From Sphingomonas sp. S-NIH.Pt15_0812 (lineage in GTDB: Bacteria > Pseudomonadota > Alphaproteobacteria > Sphingomonadales > Sphingomonadaceae), in NCBI RefSeq assembly GCF_003951315.1, contig NZ_QLJH01000022.1:3837-67836 (forward strand): a stretch of 64,000 nucleotides of DNA, written 5' to 3'. The notes below the pieces were generated by a model. The model had not been told where the DNA came from and did not search any database. It saw only the letters and a program-made list of their open reading frames with translations. Positions 9,395 to 16,919 of this stretch are shown piece after piece; the stretch's first letter is position 1, and every line of letters starts with the position of its first letter. The position numbers and the translations under genes are program-made.

Positions 9395-10513
9395 CTACTG
9401 CCTCCTCCGGTGACGGCTCACACGTGGGAACAGGCCCCGGACCCGCTGCATGTCCTCGGCCCACAGCAGGAAGATGGAGTTGTTGGGGGTGTTGTGCGCG
9501 AGCACGAGGGGAAGTCGCCCCTCGGCATAGCCCAGGCGCTTGGACGTGCCGCCGACGGCCGCGTGCTCGTCATCGACCGTCTCATCGAAGTAGCGGTCCT
9601 GACCGGCCAGCCCAAGGATGCCGGCATCGCGGACGTCGTCAAGCGGCAGGTCCGGTCCCAGCCTGTGGACGACCGCGAAGTCGATCGTCCCCTTCGAGAA
9701 GGGGACCGAACCGATGCGCTGCTCGATGTGCGCGATCGCCTGGTCGGAAGCGATGTACAGCACGATCAGCACCTGCACGTCCCGGGAGGCAACGACCGCG
9801 CCAAGATTGTCGTCCCGTTCGAGCAGGGCGATGATCTTTGCGATCTTTCCCTTCCAACCGCCCTTGCCGTCCTCGCGGATGGCGCTCGTGCCGCTTGCCG
9901 AGAAGTCGTCCAGGAGCACCACGTACTGGAAGCCGGACTGGTCCTCGTGCGGTTCCCGACCGAGGATCCCCTTCAAGTCCTTCCCGAGTTCCGATGCCAT
10001 GTCGTCGCTCTTGGCGTCCGATACGTCGTAGGCATGGAAGACCTGCTCGTTCGACATGTCGTCAGGATTTGCCCGCCTAAAACGATCGGTCCTCGCCCCG
10101 TCCGACATCCCTAGCACGAGCGTACGACGGAGCCGGGTCCGGTACTCGGGCGTCGACACGATGTGCTTGACCCTCGACGGGTCGACGCCCAACTCGGCTG
10201 CGGCATCCGACAGGAGGCGCGGGCGGATCACGGTGGGGAACGTAAGCTCCACCAGGTGATCCATCTCGTCGGCCGACACGAACAGCAGGCGGTCCCGCAC
10301 GAACGAATAGGCCCGTTCCCGCTCGGCACCCGGGTCAAACTGCTCGAGCCAGAGCGCCAGGCTTTCGATGAAGCGCCGCCCCGGCGCGAACTGCTGATAT
10401 TCGTCGTACTTGTAGCTGGCGAAGCTCTCCAAGCGTGCCCGTTCACTCGCCTTCTCGGCATCCGACCAGTCCATGATCTTGGCCAAGAGCGTTTCCGCCA
10501 GTTCCCTCTTCAA
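9395..10513 (-). CDS. Phosphoribosyltransferase-like protein (conflict-system PRTase type)
   Basis: The key feature of this 372-residue protein is VVLLDDFSASGTS (about residues 195-208), which matches the PRPP-binding loop of type-I phosphoribosyltransferases: two acidic residues followed by a small-residue S-G-T-S loop. A helical N-terminal region of about 180 residues precedes it, and a long C-terminal extension follows. Classical enzymes of this fold transfer ribose-5-phosphate to a base. This one sits with an ATPase instead of a metabolic gene and is closest in layout to PRTase domains reported in predicted defence systems. The TTG start at 10513 has GGAG seven bases upstream; the first ATG is residue 14. 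It is separated by about 100 bases from the XRE-type regulator gene and is probably co-transcribed with it. Confidence 0.75.
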   Translation of the reverse strand: MKRELAETLLAKIMDWSDAEKASERARLESFASYKYDEYQQFAPGRRFIESLALWLEQFDPGAERERAYSFVRDRLLFVSADEMDHLVELTFPTVIRPRLLSDAAAELGVDPSRVKHIVSTPEYRTRLRRTLVLGMSDGARTDRFRRANPDDMSNEQVFHAYDVSDAKSDDMASELGKDLKGILGREPHEDQSGFQYVVLLDDFSASGTSAIREDGKGGWKGKIAKIIALLERDDNLGAVVASRDVQVLIVLYIASDQAIAHIEQRIGSVPFSKGTIDFAVVHRLGPDLPLDDVRDAGILGLAGQDRYFDETVDDEHAAVGGTSKRLGYAEGRLPLVLAHNTPNNSIFLLWAEDMQRVRGLFPRVSRHRRRQ

Positions 10514-10612
10514 CGAAAAACTCCACCGTACCGGCCCCTGGGACCGTCATGGCATGACCGGCCGCCCTGTGCACGTCGCTTTTGGCGCAGTTGAAGGCCT
10601 CCGGCGAAGGGT

Positions 10613-10996
10613 TCAGGCACGTTCCGCATCCGGCACATCCGGCGCTCCACGCAGATCGGCGACGGCATCGAGGATGCGCGCCAGCCGGTCGGCCCCTTCC
10701 GGAGTGCGGTCCCACGCGCGACGCATGGATGTCTCCAGCCGGGCCCATTCGGGATCCGCTTCGTCGACCAAGCGACCATCTCCTTCGAGAGCAACGCCCA
10801 GCGTCTTGCAAACTTGCACGACGCCCGTGCCAAACCGCTTGAAACGACCAGCCATGATCTTACTGACCTGGCTCGGGTCGAGCCTAGCCCTCGACGCGAT
10901 CTCCGCTTGTGTAAGAGCAGCGCTTCGCTGAGCGTCGGCAAGCCGCCGAATCAGGTCCCGCAAGGTGCTTTCGGTTGGCGTCATGCGAATTTGCAT
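10613..10996 (-). CDS. XRE-family DNA-binding regulator
   Basis: This is a small protein of about 127 residues (from ATG 10996; 123 from ATG 10984). It has an XRE/Cro-C1 helix-turn-helix: LTQAEIASRARLDPSQVSKI, with a helix before and after it. The C-terminal half is acidic and may be a dimerisation segment. A longer frame up to 11047 exists but would overlap the divergent NADAR start, so it is less likely. No clear ribosome-binding site is seen for any start. A near-perfect 18-bp palindrome covers both preferred start codons, which fits autorepression. It lies about 100 bases upstream of the PRTase gene in the same direction and is likely the repressor of the PRTase-ATPase operon and of the divergent NADAR gene. 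Confidence 0.8.
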   Translation of the reverse strand: MQIRMTPTESTLRDLIRRLADAQRSAALTQAEIASRARLDPSQVSKIMAGRFKRFGTGVVQVCKTLGVALEGDGRLVDEADPEWARLETSMRRAWDRTPEGADRLARILDAVADLRGAPDVPDAERA

Positions 10997-11002
10997 GATA
11001 CA
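10975..11002 (+). promoter_or_regulatory. Possible promoter of the NADAR gene
   Basis: TTGGCG (10975-10980) and GATACA (10997-11002) are separated by 16 bases, similar to a sigma-70 promoter, and lie 35 bases upstream of the NADAR ATG. The candidate operator fills the spacer, so a bound regulator would block polymerase. This is weak consensus evidence only. Confidence 0.35.
10981..10998. promoter_or_regulatory. Candidate operator: near-perfect 18-bp palindrome
   Basis: TCATGCGAATTTGCATGA reads as its own reverse complement apart from one mismatched base pair (positions 7 and 12 of the site). It lies between the divergent XRE-type and NADAR genes, overlaps the candidate regulator start codons, and lies between the -35-like and -10-like elements of the NADAR promoter. 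The symmetry and position are what an XRE dimer site would show. Binding is inferred. Confidence 0.6.
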
Positions 11003-11036
11003 AGCATCGTCGGAGCGCAAGACGGAGGCGAGTGCG

Positions 11037-11522
11037 ATGGAAGACATCCGGTTCTACAGGGCAAGCGAGAAGCCCTACGGCGCCTTCAGCAATCTCCACC
11101 GACGGCCGGTGGAGTTCGAGGGCGAGACGTTCCCGACCAGCGAACACGCCTACCAGGCCGGAAAGCCCAGGAAAGCGGAGGTGCGGCGTTGGCTAATGGC
11201 GGCTCCCTCGCCGGCCCTTCTGGCCATGGCCGCACACGGACTGTACTATTGGGACGTGACGCCGGGTTGGTCCCGCACCAAATTCGACCGGATGCGCGGC
11301 GTGCTGTACGCCAAGTTCACGCAGCACGAGGATCTGAGGACGCTCCTGCTGTCCACCGGCGACGCCAGGCTGGTCGAGACTGCGACCGTCGACAACGAGG
11401 TCAACCGTCTCTGGGGCGAGGTCAACGGCCAGGGGCGCAACATGCTCGGCGAACTGCTCATGGAGCTGCGCACGCGACTCCGGCTGGAGGAGGCGTCCCA
11501 GGACGATCGGGCGGCCGCCTGA
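11037..11522 (+). CDS. NADAR-domain protein
   Basis: The 161-residue protein is a complete NADAR domain: YGAFSNL, then FEGETFPTSEHAYQAGKPRK, WSRTKFDRMRGVLYAKFTQH, a TGDARLVE segment and the closing GRNMLGELLMELR. NADAR proteins act on N-glycosidic links of ribose. Published work on some members shows removal of ADP-ribose from modified guanine bases, and others are predicted to act on NAD-derived ADP-ribose. The start at 11037 is chosen because GGAGG (11024-11028) lies eight bases upstream. It is divergent from the XRE gene and convergent with the kinase gene 10 bases downstream. Its place suggests a ribosyl-removing or immunity enzyme for the locus. Substrate is unknown. Confidence 0.85.
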   Translation: MEDIRFYRASEKPYGAFSNLHRRPVEFEGETFPTSEHAYQAGKPRKAEVRRWLMAAPSPALLAMAAHGLYYWDVTPGWSRTKFDRMRGVLYAKFTQHEDLRTLLLSTGDARLVETATVDNEVNRLWGEVNGQGRNMLGELLMELRTRLRLEEASQDDRAAA

Positions 11523-11531
11523 GCGGCCGGA

Positions 11532-12485
11532 TCAGCCTTCCGTCAGCACCCGCCGCGCGTACGAGGCGCCGCAGGCCTTGAAGAGACCACGCGCACCTTC
11601 GAAGGCGCAGTTCTCGGCCGCGAGCCGCTGGCCGGCCATGACGCCTTTCAGGACGTCCGCGACGTCGGGGCCCGCGCCGTGGCCCGTTCGTGAAGCGACC
11701 AGCCAGTCGATCAGGCCGACGCTCACCATGTCTCCGGAGCCGCAGGTGTCCCGAACCGCCGGGGCAGGATAAGGCGCGCACCAGCGTCGATCCGATCCGC
11801 GTCGCACCTCCAGTCCCGCCTCTCCATGCGTCACGATGACCACGGCATCCTGGGACACACCCGCCAGATCACCGTTCCCGTCCAATCGATCGGCGGAGAA
11901 CTTCATGATCGCCGCGGCGGCCGCGGCCCGAGCAAACAGTTCGGAGTCGGACACGTCTGACGGTTCAAAGAAGACGATGGCCCCCGATGACGCGGCCGTC
12001 TCCATCGCTTCGACGATCGCGTCCGATATGCGGTCGGTGTAGAAGATGGTGCAGTTCGTCAGAAGGGGCCGCGCATCGTCGAGATCCGAACGATCGATCG
12101 GCTGATATCGAGGAAGCTCCTCGTGCGTCTCGGGGCAGGTAAAGGTGAACGAGTGCCGCCCGAGACGCGTGTCGAGATGCTGCGCCAACACCGGCGATCG
12201 CAGCGCGGGGCTTCTGCGGATGTACGTCGTCGTCGCTCCTGCGACCGCGAATTCCTCGACCAGCCGGTTGCCGATCTCATCGAGCCCCAATGCGAGCACC
12301 GGCGCCACCTCGTGGTGTAGCATGGCCAATGAGATGAGTACGTTCCCGCACGAGCCGCCGAGTGCCTCCTGCCGGGTACTCTCGGGCTCGACGTAGATCC
12401 GATCCATGACGGTGAAGCCGGTACCGACGATCGCGACTGGTGCCACATGCCCTCCGAAACGGGATTTGTTCCCAATTTGTACCAT
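11532..12485 (-). CDS. PfkB-family sugar or nucleoside kinase
   Basis: The 317-residue protein has the two PfkB signatures: the N-terminal glycine box (EALGGSCGNVLISLA, about 40-55) and the C-terminal ATP-binding and catalytic motif DTCGSGDMVS (about 253-262), where Asp is the expected base and GSGD replaces the more usual GAGD. Family members phosphorylate ribose, fructose-phosphate, adenosine, heptose-phosphate and similar compounds. The substrate cannot be told here. The ATG at 12485 overlaps the last base of the TGA of the SIS-HAD gene, so translation is coupled. A GTG at 12488 is an alternative. No nucleotidyltransferase domain is attached, unlike HldE. Confidence 0.85.
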   Translation of the reverse strand: MVQIGNKSRFGGHVAPVAIVGTGFTVMDRIYVEPESTRQEALGGSCGNVLISLAMLHHEVAPVLALGLDEIGNRLVEEFAVAGATTTYIRRSPALRSPVLAQHLDTRLGRHSFTFTCPETHEELPRYQPIDRSDLDDARPLLTNCTIFYTDRISDAIVEAMETAASSGAIVFFEPSDVSDSELFARAAAAAAIMKFSADRLDGNGDLAGVSQDAVVIVTHGEAGLEVRRGSDRRWCAPYPAPAVRDTCGSGDMVSVGLIDWLVASRTGHGAGPDVADVLKGVMAGQRLAAENCAFEGARGLFKACGASYARRVLTEG

Positions 12486-14425
12486 CACTGATCGCCTGCG
12501 TCGAGGCCCAAGCGTTCAATCGCCAGCCTTGCCCGCCCGTTCTCCACCTCCAAGGCCCCCAGGATCAGGAGGAGCGCGTCGGGACCGGCGCTTGCATCGC
12601 CGAACAACGACCAGGCACCGTCGCTCGTACCGCAGCCGCTGCCGACGCTGATCCCGAACGGACCTGCGAGCATCTCGCTGTCGTTGCCGTCCTCGCCACC
12701 GCTGTCTCCGATCCGCAGCACGCAACCGTCGTCGGAGGAGAGACCGCTCACGAGGTTTTCAATGACGGCGAGCTTGCTGCATGAGCGGGCGACGACGTCG
12801 TGGCTGTGCCCGGAGGTACGGATGAGGACGCCGCCGGAGACCACCGCGGGACAAAGGGCCATCGTCCCCGCGAACGACGCCGGATCGGCGAGCTTCGCCT
12901 TGTCGAGCGCGATCTGCAGCCTTCCCACCTTGAGCGTCGCCTCCGGTGCGAGTATGCCCCGTTCCTCGATCCAGCGCCCCGCTTCCAGGACGTTCTCGTC
13001 CTGGACCGGCGCGTCGTGATCGATGTCGACATCTAAGGTGCGCAGATGCCCTCCGTTGTAGTAGCCGATCACCACATCGCGATGTAGGTGATCGGGCAGC
13101 ACCTTCCGCAGCATTTCGCCTGCCGAGCCTCCCCGACCGGTGGCTATGCCGATGCGTATGCCGGCCTCTGCCAAGCGAACCAGTTCGTCGACGATCTTCG
13201 TGTCGGGGGCGTCCAGCCGCCTCTCGGTGTCGACCAGGGTACCGTCGTAGTCGAGAACGATGGCATCGAACTCGGCATCGCGGAGTGAATCGAGCCTGCC
13301 ACGGGCGGCGACGCAGAGCGAGCCGTCCTGGCGGTCTTCCGCCGCGTCAACGGCGAGCCGGGTTCTGAGCTTCTGGCGGACCTGAGGCGTCATGGCCTTC
13401 GCCAGATCGTCGAGTGCCCGGCTGCCGTAGACCGCCTCCGCGAAGTCGCCCCGACCGGGTCTGCCCGGATCAATGCCGGCGACCCCGCCGAGATCGGCGA
13501 TCAGATGCAGTCCGCTCGCTATTCCCTTGGCTACCCGAAGCCGGCCGCCTTGGCCGAATTCGAGAGCGAGCTTGCGAAGCTCGGGCGGCAGAGCCTCGCC
13601 CACGGCCGACCAGACGGGCGCGGCATCCAAAGTGGTGAGAGCGGCGACCAGCGTCCGGTCTAGGTGCTTTGCCATCCAGACGTGACGACCGTGGGCGAAG
13701 TTGCGGAAGTCGGTGCGCTGAACCGGCGCGATGCCCGTCTCCCATAGCGAGGTCTCTAGCAGCACCGCCACAGCTCTGGTGAAGGCATCGTGGAGGATGA
13801 TGACGGTGTCGTCGCGCCGGAAAGGCACCGGCTTTCCGAATCGGGCGGAACCTTGCCGGGTGTATGCCGCGCCTTCAGCCAGCTCTTCGATCAGGCGATC
13901 ACGTCGATCCCACGACCCCGTGACGGATCCGTCAAAGGCGGTCAGGAGCGCGGTCACCATGGCCATCATAGAATGCGTGGCGAGGAAGCCGTCCTTGCGG
14001 TCGGCCACCGGAAGCACGTGCACGTCGTCGCCAGCATCCTGCGCCACAGCCGTCACCGCGCCCTCTGCGTTCGTCGTCATCAAGACGATCTGGCTCGGCT
14101 TCAACGCCTTCGCTGCGCGATGCGCGGCCATGATGTCGGGGTTGTCGGCTCCGGCACTGAAGAGCCAAATTGAAGCATTATGCAGCTGCAGATCGGACAT
14201 CACGAGGTCCATGGGCGTCATGACCATGGTCAGCCCATGTCCGGCGGTGCGCCGACAATGCGAAAGAAACTCGGCTGCGACGGCCGACCCACCGGAGCCG
14301 ATGGCGATGGCCGGACGATCGGCGGCCTTGGTCACGACAGTAGCAAGTGCAGCCGTGGGTACATCGACAGACAAGCGGATCGTCTCCGGAATTCGGCTCA
14401 GCTTTTCTTCGAAGACGGTCATCAT
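12485..14425 (-). CDS. SIS (sugar isomerase) - HAD phosphatase fusion protein
   Basis: This is a fusion of 646 residues. The first 330 form a SIS domain pair of the GlmS/AgaS type (AIAIGSGGSAVAAEFL near residue 40, and a second sugar-binding half with ETSLWETGIAPVQ). From about 395 the chain is a HAD-superfamily phosphatase with a C2-type cap: LDYDGTLVDTE (motif I), ATGRGG (motif II) and GDSGGEDGNDSEML (motif IV). SIS domains isomerise or bind phosphosugars and HAD proteins dephosphorylate them. The partner PfkB kinase completes an isomerase-kinase-phosphatase set like that of ADP-heptose synthesis, but the nucleotidyltransferase is missing, so this is only an analogy. It starts at one of two adjacent ATGs (14425/14422). 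Confidence 0.85.
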   Translation of the reverse strand: MMTVFEEKLSRIPETIRLSVDVPTAALATVVTKAADRPAIAIGSGGSAVAAEFLSHCRRTAGHGLTMVMTPMDLVMSDLQLHNASIWLFSAGADNPDIMAAHRAAKALKPSQIVLMTTNAEGAVTAVAQDAGDDVHVLPVADRKDGFLATHSMMAMVTALLTAFDGSVTGSWDRRDRLIEELAEGAAYTRQGSARFGKPVPFRRDDTVIILHDAFTRAVAVLLETSLWETGIAPVQRTDFRNFAHGRHVWMAKHLDRTLVAALTTLDAAPVWSAVGEALPPELRKLALEFGQGGRLRVAKGIASGLHLIADLGGVAGIDPGRPGRGDFAEAVYGSRALDDLAKAMTPQVRQKLRTRLAVDAAEDRQDGSLCVAARGRLDSLRDAEFDAIVLDYDGTLVDTERRLDAPDTKIVDELVRLAEAGIRIGIATGRGGSAGEMLRKVLPDHLHRDVVIGYYNGGHLRTLDVDIDHDAPVQDENVLEAGRWIEERGILAPEATLKVGRLQIALDKAKLADPASFAGTMALCPAVVSGGVLIRTSGHSHDVVARSCSKLAVIENLVSGLSSDDGCVLRIGDSGGEDGNDSEMLAGPFGISVGSGCGTSDGAWSLFGDASAGPDALLLILGALEVENGRARLAIERLGLDAGDQ

Positions 14426-14765
14426 GCTATCATAGCCGTCCTACCTTGAGGAGGCGAGACGTCGGATCCCAATCCGAAAATGTTCACGCCAAGTGACCAG
14501 TCAAGCCGCCAGAACGGCGCGGCACGGCACTCGCGAGAGCGGCTTCCGCAGTGACCATCATGATTGCTCGCGCAATGAGGAACCCGCATCGAACACCGCC
14601 TCGACCCCGCTCTCCACCTCGATCTGCAACTACCCGTCCAAACGGTGAGCTCAGCTGCCGACCACCTGAGCCTGAATGAATGGCCGCTTATGTCGATTTA
14701 GTGCTCCGAAGCGGCCGGGCCGTAATCCACCGGACGCGGACAGGCGATTGGGTAAGACAAGGTAA
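14426..14765. other. Non-coding spacer between the SIS-HAD gene and the 166-residue gene
   Basis: No convincing gene is present. It must contain the promoter of the SIS-HAD/kinase pair: a TATGAT hexamer lies only a few bases upstream of the start codon (14428-14433), with no good -35. The rest is featureless to the eye and may be relic island DNA. Confidence 0.4.
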
Positions 14766-15266
14766 TCATGCCGTTTCACGAAGGTTGATAAAGTTTGCGT
14801 TCACCGGTTCAGCAAACTTCGTCCCCATTCGACGCATCAGCCAAGCGTCGGCCCGCTGAATGCCATCGGCCGTATCGTCGGTCGGCTTGCCGTCGATGTG
14901 AATCAGTTCGCGAGGAGACAAGCGGAAGTGGCCGCGCGATTTCGGCTGCGGCAAGATCACAGCGCGGTTTCCCGCCTTGCTCAGCCAGAAGCTGCAGTTG
15001 GCGTATACGCGGCAAGAACCGTCGCGTGGCAGGTAGATCGTGATGCCCGTCCGGCCGAATTGACCGTTTGCCGTGATGCCGAACTCCAGCGCGACCATGT
15101 CGAGGTTCGATCGCAGTACCGCATGTGCCATCTCCGTCCGCGCTTCGAAATCGAGTTCTTCGCCACCCGTGACGACGACGCCGTGTCGCATTTTGCGCGT
15201 GCCGAGCAGAAGCCGGGTCGCTGCGACGGTGTGAGCCTGGAGGATGGCGTCGTCGTCTTGAGTCAT
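14766..15266 (-). CDS. Hypothetical protein, island cargo
   Basis: I do not recognise this 166-residue protein. It has an amphipathic, soluble composition with no signal peptide or membrane segment. The central part (LPRDGSCRVYANCSFWLSK, then NRAVILPQPK) is beta-rich and the C-terminus is helical. The ATG at 15266 has AGGAGC nine bases upstream, supporting a real gene. It follows the 132-residue gene after a 69-base gap on the same strand and may be part of that operon. No functional call is possible. Confidence 0.55.
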   Translation of the reverse strand: MTQDDDAILQAHTVAATRLLLGTRKMRHGVVVTGGEELDFEARTEMAHAVLRSNLDMVALEFGITANGQFGRTGITIYLPRDGSCRVYANCSFWLSKAGNRAVILPQPKSRGHFRLSPRELIHIDGKPTDDTADGIQRADAWLMRRMGTKFAEPVNANFINLRETA

Positions 15267-15335
15267 GGTGACTTGCTCCTATTTTCATCCCGCAATCCGG
15301 GATCGCATTCACCTCCTCCCCATCAAGGCGGGCGG

Positions 15336-15734
15336 TCAGTGACCGACCCGCCACCATTTAATTGTGGGTGCGGCGACAGTGTCGATCGCACTGCGCAGTT
15401 CGCGCAGGTCCTCGAGGCTGCCGCCAAGTCGGTCGGCAGGTGCTGCGCCGCCCAACGCATCGAGCGGTAGGTTCAAGGCATGGCGGATCGCGCGGCTGTC
15501 GTGGTTGAGGCGCCATTCCAGGCGTATAAGGATGTTGATGAACAGCCGCAGCCGCTCTGCGCGAACAACCCCTGCTGGCGACCACAGTCGACCAAGATGG
15601 ATCATATCCTCCGCTTCAGCCCTTTCGATGCCGAGCAGGCGCATGGCGTGGTCCGGATCGATGCCGTGGGTCAGCATGATCCGGCCGGCAAGATCGACCA
15701 GCACGGCATGGTCTTCGTCCTGCAGGCCGGTCAC
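15336..15734 (-). CDS. Small protein with Xre/MbcA/ParS-type antitoxin-like C-terminus
   Basis: The start is taken as GTG 15734, because it overlaps the preceding stop as GTGA; a longer frame from 15761 would overlap by 31 bases. The 132-residue protein ends in a helix-rich segment (RLFINILIRLEWRL, then ALGGAAPADRLGG and DLRELRSAID) similar in layout to the DUF2384/MbcA C-terminal domain, in which a short GG-x-x-P-x-D loop precedes a helix. That domain usually binds a RES-type toxin. No RES toxin with its own motif is apparent in the next genes, so a complete toxin-antitoxin pair is not shown. Confidence 0.5.
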   Translation of the reverse strand: MTGLQDEDHAVLVDLAGRIMLTHGIDPDHAMRLLGIERAEAEDMIHLGRLWSPAGVVRAERLRLFINILIRLEWRLNHDSRAIRHALNLPLDALGGAAPADRLGGSLEDLRELRSAIDTVAAPTIKWWRVGH

Positions 15735-16372
15735 CGGAAGCTCGCCAGGTGGTCGGCCCACATCGTCTCGATGATCGCCTGTCCGCGATCATGGATCATA
15801 TCCTCGTCATATAGGCCCTGCCGGATGCCGAGGCCTGTCACGCGCCTCGGAACGATCAGGGCGTGCGCATGCAGCGGGAAGGCCGCGTTGATCGTCCCTG
15901 GTGCGTGCAGGATCAGGACCGATGCGAGATCGCGATCGCGAGCGAACCGTTCGCGCAGGAAGGCTCGCGCGCGTTCCCAGCCGATATGCACCCGGTCGAC
16001 GTCGCCCAGCGGCAGCGTCAGATAGGTGAGCAGCGCCTTCTCGCGCTCGACGGCATGCGCGTCCATTTGACCCAGCAGTGTTGCCGGATCGGCAAGGCTA
16101 TCGTCGGCACCTGCGGGGAGAAGCACTTCGATCCGCTCGACATTCGGCGACCAGACGGTGGTGTCTGCACTCGCGAGGACGGCACCGAGATGCGCCTTGC
16201 GATAGCCGAACTCCAGCGCACTATTGGTCCGACCGGCATAGGCACGGCGCAGGACGGCGAAGACGGTGCCCAACGGGGAAGGCCCGGACGGGTTGAGATA
16301 GAGCCAGCTCTGCGGATCGACGTCGGTGGGCGTCGGCTTGCTTGGCAGCTTGCGGGGCTTGCGCGTAGCCAT
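15731..16372 (-). CDS. Hypothetical protein with HxH motif
   Basis: This 213-residue protein has no clear family. Its most suggestive part is SVLILHAPGTINAAFPLHAHALIVPR (residues about 148-175), where HAH follows a Pro-Leu and precedes a hydrophobic strand, a pattern seen in HUH-type (relaxase or Rep-like) nucleases. An additional His lies upstream (LILHAPG). The size is small for a relaxase and no catalytic Tyr was placed, so this is only a hint. It overlaps the next gene by four bases and follows the 181-residue gene by one base, forming an operon. Confidence 0.5.
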   Translation of the reverse strand: MATRKPRKLPSKPTPTDVDPQSWLYLNPSGPSPLGTVFAVLRRAYAGRTNSALEFGYRKAHLGAVLASADTTVWSPNVERIEVLLPAGADDSLADPATLLGQMDAHAVEREKALLTYLTLPLGDVDRVHIGWERARAFLRERFARDRDLASVLILHAPGTINAAFPLHAHALIVPRRVTGLGIRQGLYDEDMIHDRGQAIIETMWADHLASFR

Positions 16373-16373
16373 G

Positions 16374-16919
16374 TCAGCGGCCTCGCCGGCCGGTCACGAT
16401 GCAGACGATCTCGCCCGCCGCGCGACAGATTCCGTCGCAACGCTCATCCCAAGTGACGAATGGGGGCGCCGTGTGTAGCGCCAGCCCTTTGCTACTGATC
16501 TCGACGAACGCACCAGCCTGGTCTGGCACCAGCCACAGGCCGCCGTCGCATTGCCGCATGAAGGTGAGGCCCTTGATCGTGAATGGCCCGTCGGGCCCGA
16601 CCAGTGCGATGTCGACCGTGACGGGGTTCAGAGTCTCCGGAAACAACCCGGTCCGTACCAGCATGACGTCACGTTTGAAGCGGGCGCAGGCTGCCTCTAC
16701 ATTGATGTCGAACAGCGGCGCGTCGCACGGCGTCGCTGCCATCAGGAGATTGGCCGAAGCGATATCCAGTGCTCCGGCAGGCAGGCCGGCCAACGCGCCG
16801 ATCGGCAGGGGTGCCTCGTTAAGGGCAGCGAGGGGCAACGACAGGACACGCAACGAGGGATCGAGCGACGGCTCGATCGGGGACGTCAACATCTTGGGTA
16901 CTTTCGGCGAGAGGATCAC
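16374..16919 (-). CDS. Hypothetical protein, first gene of island cargo operon
   Basis: This 181-residue protein is unrecognised. It is Pro/Ala/Leu-rich at the N-terminus and has a beta-rich second half (CDGGLWLVPDQAGAFVEIS). There are five Cys, including CDGICRAAGEIVC near the C-terminus, so metal binding is possible but not shown. The frame starts with GTG at 16919; ATG at 16892 is an alternative and neither has a clear ribosome-binding site. It is followed one base later by the 213-residue gene. Confidence 0.45.
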   Translation of the reverse strand: MILSPKVPKMLTSPIEPSLDPSLRVLSLPLAALNEAPLPIGALAGLPAGALDIASANLLMAATPCDAPLFDINVEAACARFKRDVMLVRTGLFPETLNPVTVDIALVGPDGPFTIKGLTFMRQCDGGLWLVPDQAGAFVEISSKGLALHTAPPFVTWDERCDGICRAAGEIVCIVTGRRGR

